From the IMG/VR virus record IMGVR_UViG_3300045125_000040, positions 1 through 64,000 of that record: DNA of 64,000 nucleotides; one strand, written 5' to 3'. Below the pieces are notes generated by a model. It worked only from the letters and a program-made list of their open reading frames with translations. It did not search any database and was not told the DNA's origin. Positions 1-7,638 of this stretch are shown one piece after another; position 1 is the stretch's first letter, and every line of letters begins with the position of its first letter. The stretch is from a virus. The position numbers and the translations under genes were made by a program.

Positions 1-51
1 TTGTACTTCGTTCGCGGATTTATCAGATTTGGGTGTTTAACCGTTTCGCAT

Positions 52-213
52 TTATCGTGAAACGCTTTCAGCATTTTCGTGCGCCGCTTCAATAATATCT
101 ATCAGCTTCGTTTCTTTTAGGAATTGTAATAGTTTGTCTGCGTTAGAGTGTCGGGTACCAAGACGAACATCAGATATAAAGATTGCTCTGTATTTCTTTT
201 TATCTTTTGACAC
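52..213 (-). pseudogene. Metallophosphoesterase fragment (LpxH-like N-terminus)
   Basis: Starts at GTG behind GGAGAAAGC. It reads RAIFISDVRLGTRHSNADK, the first strand and metal loop of calcineurin-type phosphoesterases of the UDP-2,3-diacylglucosamine hydrolase group. The family motif is SDxHLG; here the His codon is CGT (Arg), which removes a metal ligand. Similarity stops after about 38 residues and the frame closes at 53 codons, against about 240-270 in the family. No later GD, GNHE or GHTH block is seen before the window edge. Either a remnant or a gene broken by sequence errors. Confidence 0.5.
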
Positions 214-296
214 GCTTTCTCCTCTGTTGGAGTTTGTATAGGAACACTCTCACATCACCAATGTATCATCTAGTATACTAATACATCTGTAATAGG

Positions 297-464
297 TTAG
301 ATATTTTTATTTAGTTGCAAGCGATAAATTTCATTGCTCTCATGCAACCTGTCTATAGTATATGCTGCCTTGCGAGGAACAGAAGCACAATGAACGCCAT
401 TATATTTCTCTACCCAATCAGCAAGTTCATGCAACTGTTTTACCAACTCTTCTTCGTCAGTCAT
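297..464 (-). CDS. Small acidic hypothetical protein (55 aa)
   Basis: Intact frame beginning MTDEEELVKQLHELADWVEK and ending LQLNKNI. It looks mostly alpha-helical and carries no motif I recognise. It is downstream of the 39-aa gene in the same minus-strand string, with a 10-nt gap. Confidence 0.6.
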   Translation of the reverse strand: MTDEEELVKQLHELADWVEKYNGVHCASVPRKAAYTIDRLHESNEIYRLQLNKNI

Positions 465-474
465 AATCAAATGT

Positions 475-594
475 TCACGGAACTAACCACCAAGACCATG
501 CTGCCCAATATGGCTTATCATAATCAGGATCAATAATAAAACTTCTTGTTGTCATTTCAAAGTTTTCTGGGTCAGGGTAATATTCTACGATCAT
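475..594 (-). CDS. Small hypothetical protein (39 aa) coupled to the phosphoribosyltransferase
   Basis: Begins MIVEYYPDPENFEMTTRSF. Its ATG overlaps the TGA of the phosphoribosyltransferase gene in an ATGA junction, the usual coupling in this operon, which supports it being translated. Rich in aromatic residues near the C-terminus (PYWAAWSWW). Function unknown. Confidence 0.6.
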   Translation of the reverse strand: MIVEYYPDPENFEMTTRSFIIDPDYDKPYWAAWSWWLVP

Positions 595-959
595 ATCATA
601 TCCATAGTAAAGATAGAACGAATGTAATGTTGTGGGTGAAAATCTATACGTCTACGAGCAAAAACAACAAATCCTAAATCATCACCAGTCATTACTTCTT
701 TCATTGATTTGCCAGTAGTATAAACATCATCAACAACTAATCTTAATGGATGTCCCGGCGTTATATATTTCTCTAACGCTAACGCCAGTTTAGTGCCACC
801 GCTAGGAATACCGTAAACACTGCCAAACCTAACACGCTCATGTATAATCCTTGCTAAACAAATCCCAACCTTCATCAGTAAGAGCATCACACTCAATTTT
901 CCAATGTAATAGATTTCCTGCATGTGATATAAAATCACCACCTCTTGAAATAAGTTCAT
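591..959 (-). CDS. Phosphoribosyltransferase, type I PRT fold
   Basis: Reconstructed across two indels: NELISRG..DFISHAGNLLHWK, then IECDALTDEGWD, then IIHERVRFGSVYGIPSGG. The last third is uninterrupted and carries the PRPP-binding motif LRLVVDDVYTTGKS, two acidic residues followed by the TTGKS loop, as in orotate and other type I phosphoribosyltransferases. About 120 residues, so short for a stand-alone enzyme. Transfer of a base to or from 5-phosphoribosyl-1-diphosphate is expected; the base cannot be told. One shift is an extra T near 853 (GTTTAG for GTTAG). The start is the ATG overlapping the upstream stop, with AGGAGATA before it. Confidence 0.75.
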   Translation of the reverse strand: MNLFQEVVILYHMQEIYYIGKLSVMLLLMKVGICLARIIHERVRFGSVYGIPSGGTKLALALEKYITPGHPLRLVVDDVYTTGKSMKEVMTGDDLGFVVFARRRIDFHPQHYIRSIFTMDMI

Positions 960-1188
960 TCTATCTCCTGCCATTGTGGTATAGTCCTTACTCCTCCTGT
1001 AGGAACAGTAGACTGCCACCCTTGTGTATTTCCAACTATTGTTTGGCTGCCAAGAATATGTTGGTGATGTTTGTGGTGCCGTTTGGTGTTGATGGTGACA
1101 AAGAATGATTATCTTTTGTCATTGCTAGTTGAGCATTAGTAACCGTGGGGAATACCACCATTAAGATTATCATCAAATATTTCATCAT
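956..1188 (-). CDS. Small exported protein
   Basis: The N-terminus MMKYLMIILMVVFPTVTNA is a typical signal peptide with cleavage after TNA. After a frameshift the C-terminus reads QGWQSTVPTGGVRTIPQWQE and stops in an ATGA overlap with the phosphoribosyltransferase. GAGGAAAAAAT precedes the start. Mature part about 55 residues, unrecognised, expected in the periplasm. Confidence 0.6.
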
Positions 1189-1207
1189 ACATATTTTTTC
1201 CTCATTC

Positions 1208-1333
1208 TTATATTAGTCGTTCTGATATGTCTTGACCATGTGCTACAAGAAATTCATCATATGGTCTTAGCCATTTATGTCTACTGGATCGTCTGCAGAC
1301 AATAATACGATCATTATGATTGTGAACCCACAT
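1208..1333 (-). CDS. Small basic hypothetical protein (41 aa)
   Basis: Intact frame MWVHNHNDRIIVCRRSSRHK...PYDEFLVAHGQDISERLI with an N-terminal basic patch. Starts one base after the stop of its upstream neighbour, behind AGAAGAGTGAG. No recognised family. Confidence 0.55.
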   Translation of the reverse strand: MWVHNHNDRIIVCRRSSRHKWLRPYDEFLVAHGQDISERLI

Positions 1334-1334
1334 C

Positions 1335-1528
1335 TCACTCTTCTCTTATAAACTTCGGTGGAATCTTCTGTGCTGTTACTTTCCATACACCAGTTACGTT
1401 TTCTTCTTTCTCACCATCGATCTGCCACTTCAGTCAAGGAGAAGTGAACGAAATGACATAAGCTCGTTTCCATTTTTCTTGGAATGAACAACATACTTAC
1501 ATACATCTTCTTTGTAATCAAAAATCAT
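1335..1528 (-). CDS. Hypothetical protein (about 64 aa)
   Basis: N-terminal part MIFDYKEDVCKYVVHSKKNG. After a frameshift near 1437 it continues KWQIDGEKEENVTGVWKV and ends PPKFIREE just before the next start. The start ATG overlaps the upstream TAA (TAATG). Looks like a small beta-rich domain; not recognised. Confidence 0.5.
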
Positions 1529-1698
1529 TATGCTCCCCAATAATAGTTATCTGGCTCCCAGAAAGACCAAGGAACTTTGATATCACGCAATACCGCTGGT
1601 GATGTTTTTGCGTTCGTTCTTTACATCTAATCTCTCGCCAGTTATCTCTAATATAAGCAACCCGCTTGCCATTCTCTATAACGATTTTTGACTTCCAT
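1528..1698 (-). CDS. Hypothetical protein (about 56 aa)
   Basis: Reads VIENGKRVAYIRDNWREI, then after a shift SPAVLRDIKVPWSFWEPDNY, ending NYYWGA. Two readings of the start are possible: ATG at 1698 with one A too many in a run of five, or ATG at 1724 overlapping the upstream TGA, which would meet an in-frame TAA. Unrecognised. Confidence 0.5.
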
Positions 1699-1723
1699 TA
1701 GGATGTAGAGTATTGTGTTGTCA

Positions 1724-1897
1724 TCAATCAGTCAGTATGTTCTTTATATCTTTGGCAAGAGATAGTCGCTCATCATCATCTTTGGACTCAATCAAATTTT
1801 CCACGAGTTTCAAAAGAAACATAGTCGTCATCTTATTCTGTGGATCATCTTTAGATACAGCATCACAAATCTTGTTTAGTTTTTCATTTTTAAACAT
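1724..1897 (-). CDS. Small helical hypothetical protein (57 aa)
   Basis: Intact frame starting MFKNEKLNKICDAVSKDD and ending DERLSLAKDIKNILTD; highly charged and helical. It begins directly after the acyl-CoA dehydrogenase stop (TTTTTAAGATG), so it is part of the same transcript. Confidence 0.65.
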   Translation of the reverse strand: MFKNEKLNKICDAVSKDDPQNKMTTMFLLKLVENLIESKDDDERLSLAKDIKNILTD

Positions 1898-1898
1898 C

Positions 1899-3670
1899 TT
1901 AAAAATCCGCTCCCATCATAGTGTCAAGAACCTTCTCTGATACGCTGCAACAGAAAACTTGTTTCTGGTAGAATACGCTGCATAAAGTAAAGAGCATTAT
2001 AATGACGTTGATTATCGTCATGATTTAGTTCTTCCTCTTCGCCGTAGCCAGACAAATCTTGACATGAGCAAGACCAAGCATAACAAGTCCCATCATCTTC
2101 ATATAATCATAAGATGCAGAACCAGCATTGTTTGGATTCTTCATAGCATTATGCATCAACCATTCTGTTGCTTGCTTTAGTTCATTCAATGCTCTTGTCA
2201 TTGGTTGCACGATTGGATTGATATCCTTATCATATGCGCCCGTCAGAAACTTTCACTATCCTTGAAGAACTTAGTAATAGCACGACCCATGTTCTTAGGC
2301 AACTTACGACCAACAAGATCAAGTGCCTGAATACCATTGGCACCTTCGTAAATCATAGCAATACGAGCATCACGGACAATCTGCTCCATACCATTGTCAC
2401 GAACATATCCATGACCACCCCATACCTGTTGCATCTTGATAGCATTCTCAACACCATAATCAGTGATAACACCTTTGAGAACTGGAGTCATTAGACCAAG
2501 GCGATCTTCGGCATCTTCCTTCTGTCTCTTGATATCTGCTTCTACTGCCATGTCTGTTGTAGATCCATCAGCATTTACAACATCAACCAATGTTGCTGCT
2601 TCTAGTATAAGAAGTCTTGCAGCCTCATTGATAGACCTAACGTCCATAAGCATACGTCTAACGTCAGGATGGTCAATAATAGAAGTGAGACTACCACTCT
2701 TACCTTCCGTAAGTTTAGTTCCTTGCTTACGTTCTTTAGCATATTCCACAGCATTTTGATAAGCCAACTCCGATTGTGATAGACCGTGAATAGCACATCC
2801 AAGTCTTAAGTTCATTCATCATAATAAACATACCCTGGAGACCCTTACAGCGTTCACCGATGAGAAAACCTGTAGCACCATCAAAGTTCATAACACAAGT
2901 TGGCGAACCATGAATACCCATCTTATGCTTCAATAGAACCACAAGAAACGTTGTTTGGATTTACCGCTAAATCGTCTTAGGAACAACAAACATGCTAATA
3001 CCTTTGACACCTTCTGGATCACCTTCTACTCTTGCTAAAACAAGATGCAGAATGTTGTCTGTTGAGATCATGGTCACCGCCAGAAATGAAAATCTTTTGA
3101 CCTGTGATATAAAAACATTCATCATCAAATTCATCATAAGGAACTGCCTTTGTCTTTAGTAGACCAAGATCAGTGCCGCAATGTGGTTCTGTTAGACACA
3201 TTGTTCCAGTCCATTTACCAGAAGCCATTAGTGGGATATAATCTTCTTTCTGTTTATCTGAACCGTGTGTTAGTAATGCTTGAATAGCTCCACGAGTAAT
3301 GCCAGGATACAAAGACCAAGCCATGTTAGAAGAGGATACAAATTCGTTGAACGCCACCGCAAGTGTAAACGGCATACTCCTGTCCACCATAGGTTTCAGG
3401 AACTGATAAACCAAGCCATCCTCCTTCTGTGAACTGCTTCAAGGTTCATGAAAAGCAAAGGGAACACTTACATGAAAATCAGCATCACGATCAAAAGGAT
3501 CAGGTTTCGAATTTACAACCAACCTTATCACCGTCCTGATTAGTTGGTGCAATAACATCCTCACATAGTTTTGCTGCTTCTATCAGGATTGCTTCTGTGT
3601 TTTCGTTTTCAAAACCTAGAACATGACGGAGAAGAAATAGTGTTGATGCTAATGGTGCTGTGTATTTCAT
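1899..3670 (-). CDS. Acyl-CoA dehydrogenase (about 590 aa, FadE/DmdC-like), frameshifted
   Basis: FAD enzyme that oxidises an acyl-CoA to the trans-2-enoyl-CoA. Blocks in order: [64 protein letters not shown]; the FAD/substrate block [67 protein letters not shown]; and [18 protein letters not shown], where Glu is the expected catalytic base. The C-terminal region [13 protein letters not shown] is typical of the roughly 590-residue subfamily that includes 3-methylmercaptopropionyl-CoA dehydrogenase. The reconstructed length fits that family end to end. At least six indels split it, but every catalytic block is present. The start overlaps the upstream gene in ATGA. The substrate cannot be inferred. 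Confidence 0.88.
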
Positions 3671-3850
3671 TGCTCGTGTGTCCTTCTCGTATTCATCTAT
3701 TGCTTTATTGAGTTCTTCCAGAAACTGTTCACCAGTAAGAACCTCTGATTCATCCTTAACTACTTCAAGCGGAAACGCTATAGTTAAGACTAATTGTGGT
3801 TGAAAACTCTCATTAAACCTAATTTGTTTATTCAACACTTTCATCGTCAT
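3667..3850 (-). CDS. Hypothetical protein (about 60 aa) upstream of the dehydrogenase
   Basis: Reads MKVLNKQIRFNESFQPQ, then LTIAFPLEVVKDESEVLTG, then LEELNKAIDEYEKDTRA. As written it runs into the dehydrogenase in frame. With one indel it would stop in the ATGA overlap at the dehydrogenase start, the arrangement seen throughout this operon. An N-terminal fusion to the dehydrogenase is the alternative. Confidence 0.45.
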
Positions 3851-4032
3851 TTTCCATATACCTTAGATACTCTTTATGCCAGTTTTCTTCTATATCAAAT
3901 TGTTCCATATACTTTAGGTATCGAAGCGACACACCATGTTCATATAGTTTGTCGCTTGAATAGTGAACAGCCCAAGCAATATCACCACTGATCATATTTC
4001 TCAGGCTTTTCCCATTTGTCTCTCTTATACAT
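3828..4032 (-). CDS. Hypothetical protein (about 68 aa)
   Basis: MYKRDKWEKPEKYD, then after one shift near 3990 SGDIAWAVHYSSDKLYEHGV and IEENWHKEYLRYMENDDES. Rich in Tyr and Trp. The start is TAATG-coupled to the 51-aa gene and its end overlaps the next start by some 20 nt. Unrecognised. Confidence 0.55.
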
Positions 4033-4187
4033 TACATTCCAAACTGCTTCTTCACAAGAGCAACTGCCGCCTCAAATGCTTCACCAATTTCAAATTCGCT
4101 CAACTTTGCGCCAGGATCAGCTTTTAAAAGAATTTCTTTCATTGCTTCAACAGCAGCAGCCTTGGTTTCTTCTGTAATCTTGAACAT
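4032..4187 (-). CDS. Small helical hypothetical protein (51 aa), first gene of the dehydrogenase operon
   Basis: Intact frame MFKITEETKAAAVEAMKEIL...IGEAFEAAVALVKKQFGM behind GGGAGAATGAT. Amphipathic helices, no motif recognised. Confidence 0.65.
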   Translation of the reverse strand: MFKITEETKAAAVEAMKEILLKADPGAKLSEFEIGEAFEAAVALVKKQFGM

Positions 4188-4200
4188 ATCATTCTCCCTT

Positions 4201-4208
4201 TATAAATA
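4201..4208 (+). promoter_or_regulatory. T4-type late promoter (-10 box)
   Basis: Exact TATAAATA, 25 nt before the i-spanin start, with a GGAGG ribosome-binding site between. T4 late genes use this box alone, recognised by the gp55 sigma factor with the gp33 coactivator; gp33 is encoded at 35351. Confidence 0.75.
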
Positions 4209-4232
4209 ATCCGTCAATACGGAGGTTAAATT

Positions 4233-4615
4233 ATGGAACTATTACTCTCACTTATCACATCAGGTAGCATTAAGTATATATCAATTCTTGTCCTTGCATT
4301 AGGTCTTGGAGTCACTTTATTTAGAATGCACCTCAACTCATTAGATGCAGAAAGACAAAAAGCACTTCATGAAAACACTATACGCCAATTAGAACAAATT
4401 GTCAAGGATAAAGAACAACAGTTCCAACAGATGAAAGAAATTTATGACGCAAAAGTTGGAACAATGAATAAATTAATTGAAGAAAGAAAGAAATTGAAGA
4501 CAAGTTAAAAGCTGCCGAATCAGAAAGTGAAAAGAAAGTTATTACTGGTCAGGATAAATCAGCATCATCTGTGTTAAAAGATTTATTTAAATCATTAGGA
4601 GGACCAACCTCATGA
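4233..4615 (+). CDS. Inner-membrane spanin (i-spanin, Rz-like)
   Basis: One N-terminal membrane segment (YISILVLALGLGVTLF), then a long charged coiled coil (QLEQIVKDKEQQFQQMKE and onward). After a frameshift near 4495 it continues KLKAAESESEKKVITG and ends SLGGPTS. This is the topology of Rz-type i-spanins, which bridge the periplasm to an outer-membrane lipoprotein and fuse the membranes at the end of lysis. Its stop overlaps the start of the lipoprotein gene (ATGA). Confidence 0.75.
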
Positions 4616-4861
4616 CCAAGTGGGCGACCATCATAGTGACCAGCCTTCTATTAATTGGATGTCAATGATCAAACACAAATAGTTTCAACATACAAATATA
4701 TGGTAGTTCATCCTGATGAATCAATGTATTACTGTCCTGTTTTGAAACAATTTCCTAACTGGAAAACATTAACAGATGCACAAGTAGCCAAAACAGTAGT
4801 TACATTATATAAAAATAATTTGACTTGTAAAAGTTCTATTGAGTCTATTAGAAAATTTTAA
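4612..4861 (+). CDS. Outer-membrane spanin lipoprotein (o-spanin, Rz1-like)
   Basis: MTKWATIIVTSLLLIGC is a lipoprotein signal with lipobox LIGC. A frameshift at the lipobox Cys leads to NDQTQIVSTYKYMVVHPD and a C-terminal part with two further Cys. Acting with the preceding i-spanin it would complete outer-membrane disruption. Overlapping i-spanin/o-spanin pairs are the classic arrangement. Confidence 0.7.
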
Positions 4862-4882
4862 AATGATGCAGATACCATAACG

Positions 4883-4907
4883 AAAAAGGGGAGTCGTTAA
4901 ACTCCCC
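4883..4907 (-). terminator. Intrinsic terminator after the holin gene
   Basis: Stem GGGGAGT/ACTCCCC with a 6-nt loop. Read on the minus strand it is followed by TTTTT. It lies between the convergent spanin and holin genes. Confidence 0.7.
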
Positions 4908-4913
4908 AAATTC

Positions 4914-5134
4914 TTATAGTGATGTTGGATCAGTAGGATGCGATGCATTGGTAACATTGTTATCCTTTGCCGTAACACCAATACCAAGTAATGCTAGAAC
5001 AAGCGCCATACTTCATCAAGTGGAGGAAGTGGCATTGACTCTGGCCATACACCAGCATATTTAAGACCATATGCTACAATAGGAATAAATGCAGCTACTG
5101 TAGTCTTCCAATTAGCAGTAACATTCTTGAACAT
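4914..5134 (-). CDS. Holin-like two-helix membrane protein (about 72 aa)
   Basis: MFKNVTANWKTTVAAFIPIV leads into a first membrane helix, then PPLDEV; after a one-base shift near 5008 a second helix ALVLALLGIGVTAKDNN. The ending ALLGIG.AKDNNVT resembles phage holins whose C-terminus reads GLxAKDxxVT. A holin forms the inner-membrane lesions that trigger lysis. It sits beside the spanins and behind its own late promoter box. Confidence 0.65.
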
Positions 5135-5174
5135 GATAATCTCCTTTCATGAAAGATTGTCCTTTCGGACTTCG

Positions 5175-5182
5175 TATTTATA
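5175..5182 (-). promoter_or_regulatory. T4-type late promoter box for the holin gene
   Basis: TATAAATA on the minus strand, 41 nt before the holin ATG, overlapping the stop codon of the upstream gene. Confidence 0.6.
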
Positions 5183-5597
5183 AATCTTCACAAATAGGCA
5201 GACCTGTTAGTTCATGGACTTGCTCACCTGTTAATTCTGTCATTGGAAGTGCTTTATCAAAAGCACCGGCTTCTATTAAATAATTTACAAGTCTTGGATA
5301 TTGTTCTAACATATCAATCTGAGGTTGATTATTAGCTAGTTGTCTTACATGTTCTGCATCATCACCATAAAATGCTGAATGAAAACGAAAAACTGTGATC
5401 TTGATACGCAACCAGCATCTTTTACGAATAAAAGTTCCCGGAACTATATGCTCCGGGGGTATGCGATGACTCGGTGGAAAATTATTTGCCCTGCGAATAC
5501 AATCAGGCAGATCACCATAATTGTCACTACATGAAGTATAAATGATACTTGAGTTTGCTAAAACAGATGCAATTATTATTGTTGTTATTGGTAGCAT
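5178..5597 (-). CDS. Exported hypothetical protein (about 139 aa)
   Basis: MLPITTIIIASVLANSSII is a signal peptide, followed by TSCSDNYGDLPDCI, a basic middle (FIRKRCWLRIK) and a helical end (ALPMTELTGEQVHELTG). AAGGAGATAAAAAG precedes the start. The middle may hide a frameshift, because the N- and C-terminal parts differ in character. Not recognised. Confidence 0.55.
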   Translation of the reverse strand: MLPITTIIIASVLANSSIIYTSCSDNYGDLPDCIRRANNFPPSHRIPPEHIVPGTFIRKRCWLRIKITVFRFHSAFYGDDAEHVRQLANNQPQIDMLEQYPRLVNYLIEAGAFDKALPMTELTGEQVHELTGLPICEDL

Positions 5598-5609
5598 CTT
5601 TTTATCTCC

Positions 5610-5711
5610 TTAATTTTTGATTAAAGTTACAATATAAAACCTTGACCCAATATAGTAACCATATTCCCATTTGTTAGTTTCTGTATTAAACCGTCCAATG
5701 ATATTCTTCAT
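5610..5711 (-). CDS. Micro-protein (33 aa)
   Basis: MKNIIGRFNTETNKWEYGYY... ending YIVTLIKN. Its start lies 1 nt downstream of the 53-aa gene's stop (GAATGAAATGAAG) behind AGGAG. Function unknown. Confidence 0.5.
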   Translation of the reverse strand: MKNIIGRFNTETNKWEYGYYIGSRFYIVTLIKN

Positions 5712-5712
5712 T

Positions 5713-5874
5713 TCATTCTCCTAGTTCAGCTTTACCAACTAACTTACCAGATGAGTTTAGTGATTTAATAAACTCATAGGCTTCATGTAATGAAGTGAAT
5801 TTTTTAGTTTTATCAACAAGAAATCCACTATCATTCTTTACTGTGTATAAGACTTTATACTTCTGTTGTTTCAT
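5713..5874 (-). CDS. Small hypothetical protein (53 aa)
   Basis: MKQQKYKVLYTVKNDSGF...DKTKKFTSLHEAYEFIKSL looks like a small alpha/beta domain. The start was chosen at this ATG because GGGGAGGTGCC immediately precedes it; the frame is open for 17 more codons upstream without a ribosome-binding site. Confidence 0.65.
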   Translation of the reverse strand: MKQQKYKVLYTVKNDSGFLVDKTKKFTSLHEAYEFIKSLNSSGKLVGKAELGE

Positions 5875-5921
5875 GGCACCTCCCCATTTAACAACCATTA
5901 TACCAAGTCTATATAGTAAAG

Positions 5922-6095
5922 TCAACCCTTGTTATTGTCTTGTGCCAGATCTTTAATTAGTTCTGCTATATCTCTTGCAGCTTCTGCATTATATACATTT
6001 GCCCGCAAGGCAGCATCTTCACCTTTAGTATCACGCTTTTCAAAATATCTGGCCGCTGCTTCTAGCCAAGAGATTGCTTCAAATGCTGTCATCAT
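5922..6095 (-). CDS. Small helical hypothetical protein (57 aa)
   Basis: MMTAFEAISWLEAAARYFEK...AEAARDIAELIKDLAQDN. The start overlaps the upstream stop (ATGA). Alternating Ala and charged residues suggest a two-helix bundle. Confidence 0.65.
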   Translation of the reverse strand: MMTAFEAISWLEAAARYFEKRDTKGEDAALRANVYNAEAARDIAELIKDLAQDNNKG

Positions 6096-6280
6096 GCTCC
6101 CCAATAGACTACAGGTTCAACTTTACTACCGTGTATTGAATAACCATCATAATACCATCTAATACGATGATATCCCCATGTTTTTTGCCGAATATTAAAT
6201 CCCCAATCTACATAATCATCTGTGCCATATTCAGCAAATAACTGTTGGAATTCGGTTTCTAGTCTTTCCATATTAATCAT
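6092..6280 (-). CDS. Small aromatic-rich hypothetical protein (62 aa)
   Basis: MINMERLETEFQQLFAEYG then TWGYHRIRWYYDGYSIHG, ending VVYWGA. An internal ATG (MERL) is a possible alternative start. Unrecognised. Confidence 0.6.
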   Translation of the reverse strand: MINMERLETEFQQLFAEYGTDDYVDWGFNIRQKTWGYHRIRWYYDGYSIHGSKVEPVVYWGA

Positions 6281-6310
6281 TCATCACCTTTAGGAAATAT
6301 AAACATATTC

Positions 6311-6513
6311 TTATTCATACATACATACTCGTGATCGTGTATACTTTCTCATTCGGCGCATGTTATCAACATATACACCGCCACTCTTTTCACATGCTTC
6401 TACCTTTTTGGCAAGTTGTTCGTTGACTTTGCATGATCGTTAACAACGAGCCAGGTGACGAAACCTAACATTAGAATCACCAAAACCATAAAAATGATTT
6501 CATCTTTTTCCAT
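6311..6513 (-). CDS. Membrane-anchored small protein (about 66 aa)
   Basis: One membrane segment (IIFMVLVILMLGFVTWLVV). After a frameshift near 6436 a periplasmic or cytoplasmic tail follows: QLAKKVEACEKSGGVYVDN...SRVCMYE, with two Cys that could form a disulphide. TAATG-coupled to its upstream neighbour. Confidence 0.6.
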
Positions 6514-6675
6514 TATCCTTTATCCTCATAAAACATATCCCACCATCCATCATCCCACATATAATATAATTCATCACTGATACCTTCATAGGGATTGTTT
6601 ACGAAAGAGAAGATCGTCATAAAATGCTTGACATCCTTCGTTATATGCTATCTGCCTCATATAGTCAGTTATCAT
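6513..6675 (-). CDS. Small hypothetical protein with an Rmf-like pattern
   Basis: MITDYMRQIAYNEGCQAFYD then, after a shift, NNPYEGISDELYYMWDDGWW. The order AYNEG...NPY...W..GW resembles short phage and bacterial proteins related to ribosome modulation factor. The match is by eye and weak. Confidence 0.45.
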
Positions 6676-6866
6676 GTCTTATCCTTCCATAGAATAGCAT
6701 TTTGTTTTTCGTTGTCATTCAGAAGATGTGCAAAGGCATGTGCATTAGCCTTTATCTGTCCTTTACCACATACATTCTTGATACGATCCGGCAGTTCATC
6801 ATAGTGTCTTTCCATAAGACCAACTATATTATCAAACTGCTCATCTGTCAATTTCGGATTGTCCAT
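6672..6866 (-). CDS. Small hypothetical protein (64 aa)
   Basis: Intact frame MDNPKLTDEQFDNIVGLMER...NVCGKGQIKANAHAFAHLL. ATGA overlap with the downstream gene. Helical; no motif recognised. Confidence 0.65.
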   Translation of the reverse strand: MDNPKLTDEQFDNIVGLMERHYDELPDRIKNVCGKGQIKANAHAFAHLLNDNEKQNAILWKDKT

Positions 6867-6867
6867 A

Positions 6868-7000
6868 TCATAGTAAAAGATAACAGGAATAGAGAAACAT
6901 CTCTACCTGCCAATTCAGAATGCTCTGCCAAGGAACTTGTTGTGGAACATGAGAATAACCACCAGTTCCCTTTTACCCATTCTTCTGATCTATAGGTCAT
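6868..7000 (-). CDS. Small hypothetical protein (about 43 aa), frameshifted
   Basis: MTYRSEEWVKG then, one base out of frame, GYSHVPQQVPWQSILNWQVE and a stop just before the next gene. The start is ATGA-coupled to the 112-aa gene. The spliced reading avoids the unnatural Ser-rich alternative. Confidence 0.4.
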
Positions 7001-7335
7001 GACTTCCTTACGAACCATTCCACAGGAAATGTTTTTCTGTTACCAACTTCCTCCAGACAAACCACACCAGCATCAGATATCATAATAGATACTACCCATT
7101 CATCTTTTGTCAAGAGCATTGGATGAAGATGTGGATGATCTTTCACAACTGATACAACATCACCCGTTTTAAATTCATGAAAGTCTGTTTTCACTCTTCG
7201 ATTACCGCCATATACAATAGGAACAACCTTATCATAAAGATAATGGTCTGGTTCATAAAACAGGATTACTGGTTCATCATATTTCAGTTCTCCAGCATTC
7301 TCTATCAGATGATAGCAAATCCATGCCAGTTTCAT
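6997..7335 (-). CDS. Hypothetical protein (112 aa)
   Basis: Intact. MKLAWICYHLIENAGELKYD, then FYEPDHYLYDKVVPIVYGG, then TGDVVSVVKDHPHLHPML. Alternating hydrophobic and charged residues point to a compact beta domain. Ends in ATGA overlap with the next gene. Confidence 0.7.
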   Translation of the reverse strand: MKLAWICYHLIENAGELKYDEPVILFYEPDHYLYDKVVPIVYGGNRRVKTDFHEFKTGDVVSVVKDHPHLHPMLLTKDEWVVSIMISDAGVVCLEEVGNRKTFPVEWFVRKS

Positions 7336-7336
7336 T

Positions 7337-7490
7337 TCATATCATCCCTAAACCTTTCCCTACACCAAAAGGAACGACAAATCCTCACACCGATAAACAA
7401 TGCTGGTTCCACACCAGCCTTGATGTAAATGGCACAGTCTATCATAATCAGTCCGACAATGATAGTGATTTCACTAGCCGATGTTTTCAT
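7337..7490 (-). CDS. Small membrane protein (about 50 aa)
   Basis: Two hydrophobic segments: SEITIIVGLIMIDCAIYI and, after an extra A near 7383 is ignored, LFIGVGFVVPFGVGKGLGM. GGAGGAAGTAA precedes the start. Expected in the inner membrane; function unknown. Confidence 0.5.
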
Positions 7491-7637
7491 TTACTTCCTC
7501 CGAATAGGACGACGATTGTGTGCATCTAGTAGAGACTCATGATATGGAATATCTCTCTTAGTTGGACCCCATCCATAGTTCATCCATCGAGTTACACGCA
7601 TACTGTGCCAATGTCGTATACGATAAAATCTTCTCAT
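7491..7637 (-). CDS. Small very basic protein (48 aa)
   Basis: MRRFYRIRHWHSMRVTRWMN and an end HNRRPIRRK; Arg, His and Trp dominate, suggesting nucleic-acid binding. GGAGGTGTGAT precedes the start. Unrecognised. Confidence 0.55.
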   Translation of the reverse strand: MRRFYRIRHWHSMRVTRWMNYGWGPTKRDIPYHESLLDAHNRRPIRRK

Positions 7638-7638
7638 A

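Noticed and set aside
24-213. Complete metallophosphoesterase running off the left edge
   Set aside because: After residue 38 none of the three frames continues the family pattern toward position 1.
1899-3670. Bacterial contamination or chimeric join around the acyl-CoA dehydrogenase
   Set aside because: Coupled overlaps and the same small-gene style continue on both sides, and composition does not visibly change. It cannot be fully excluded without reads.
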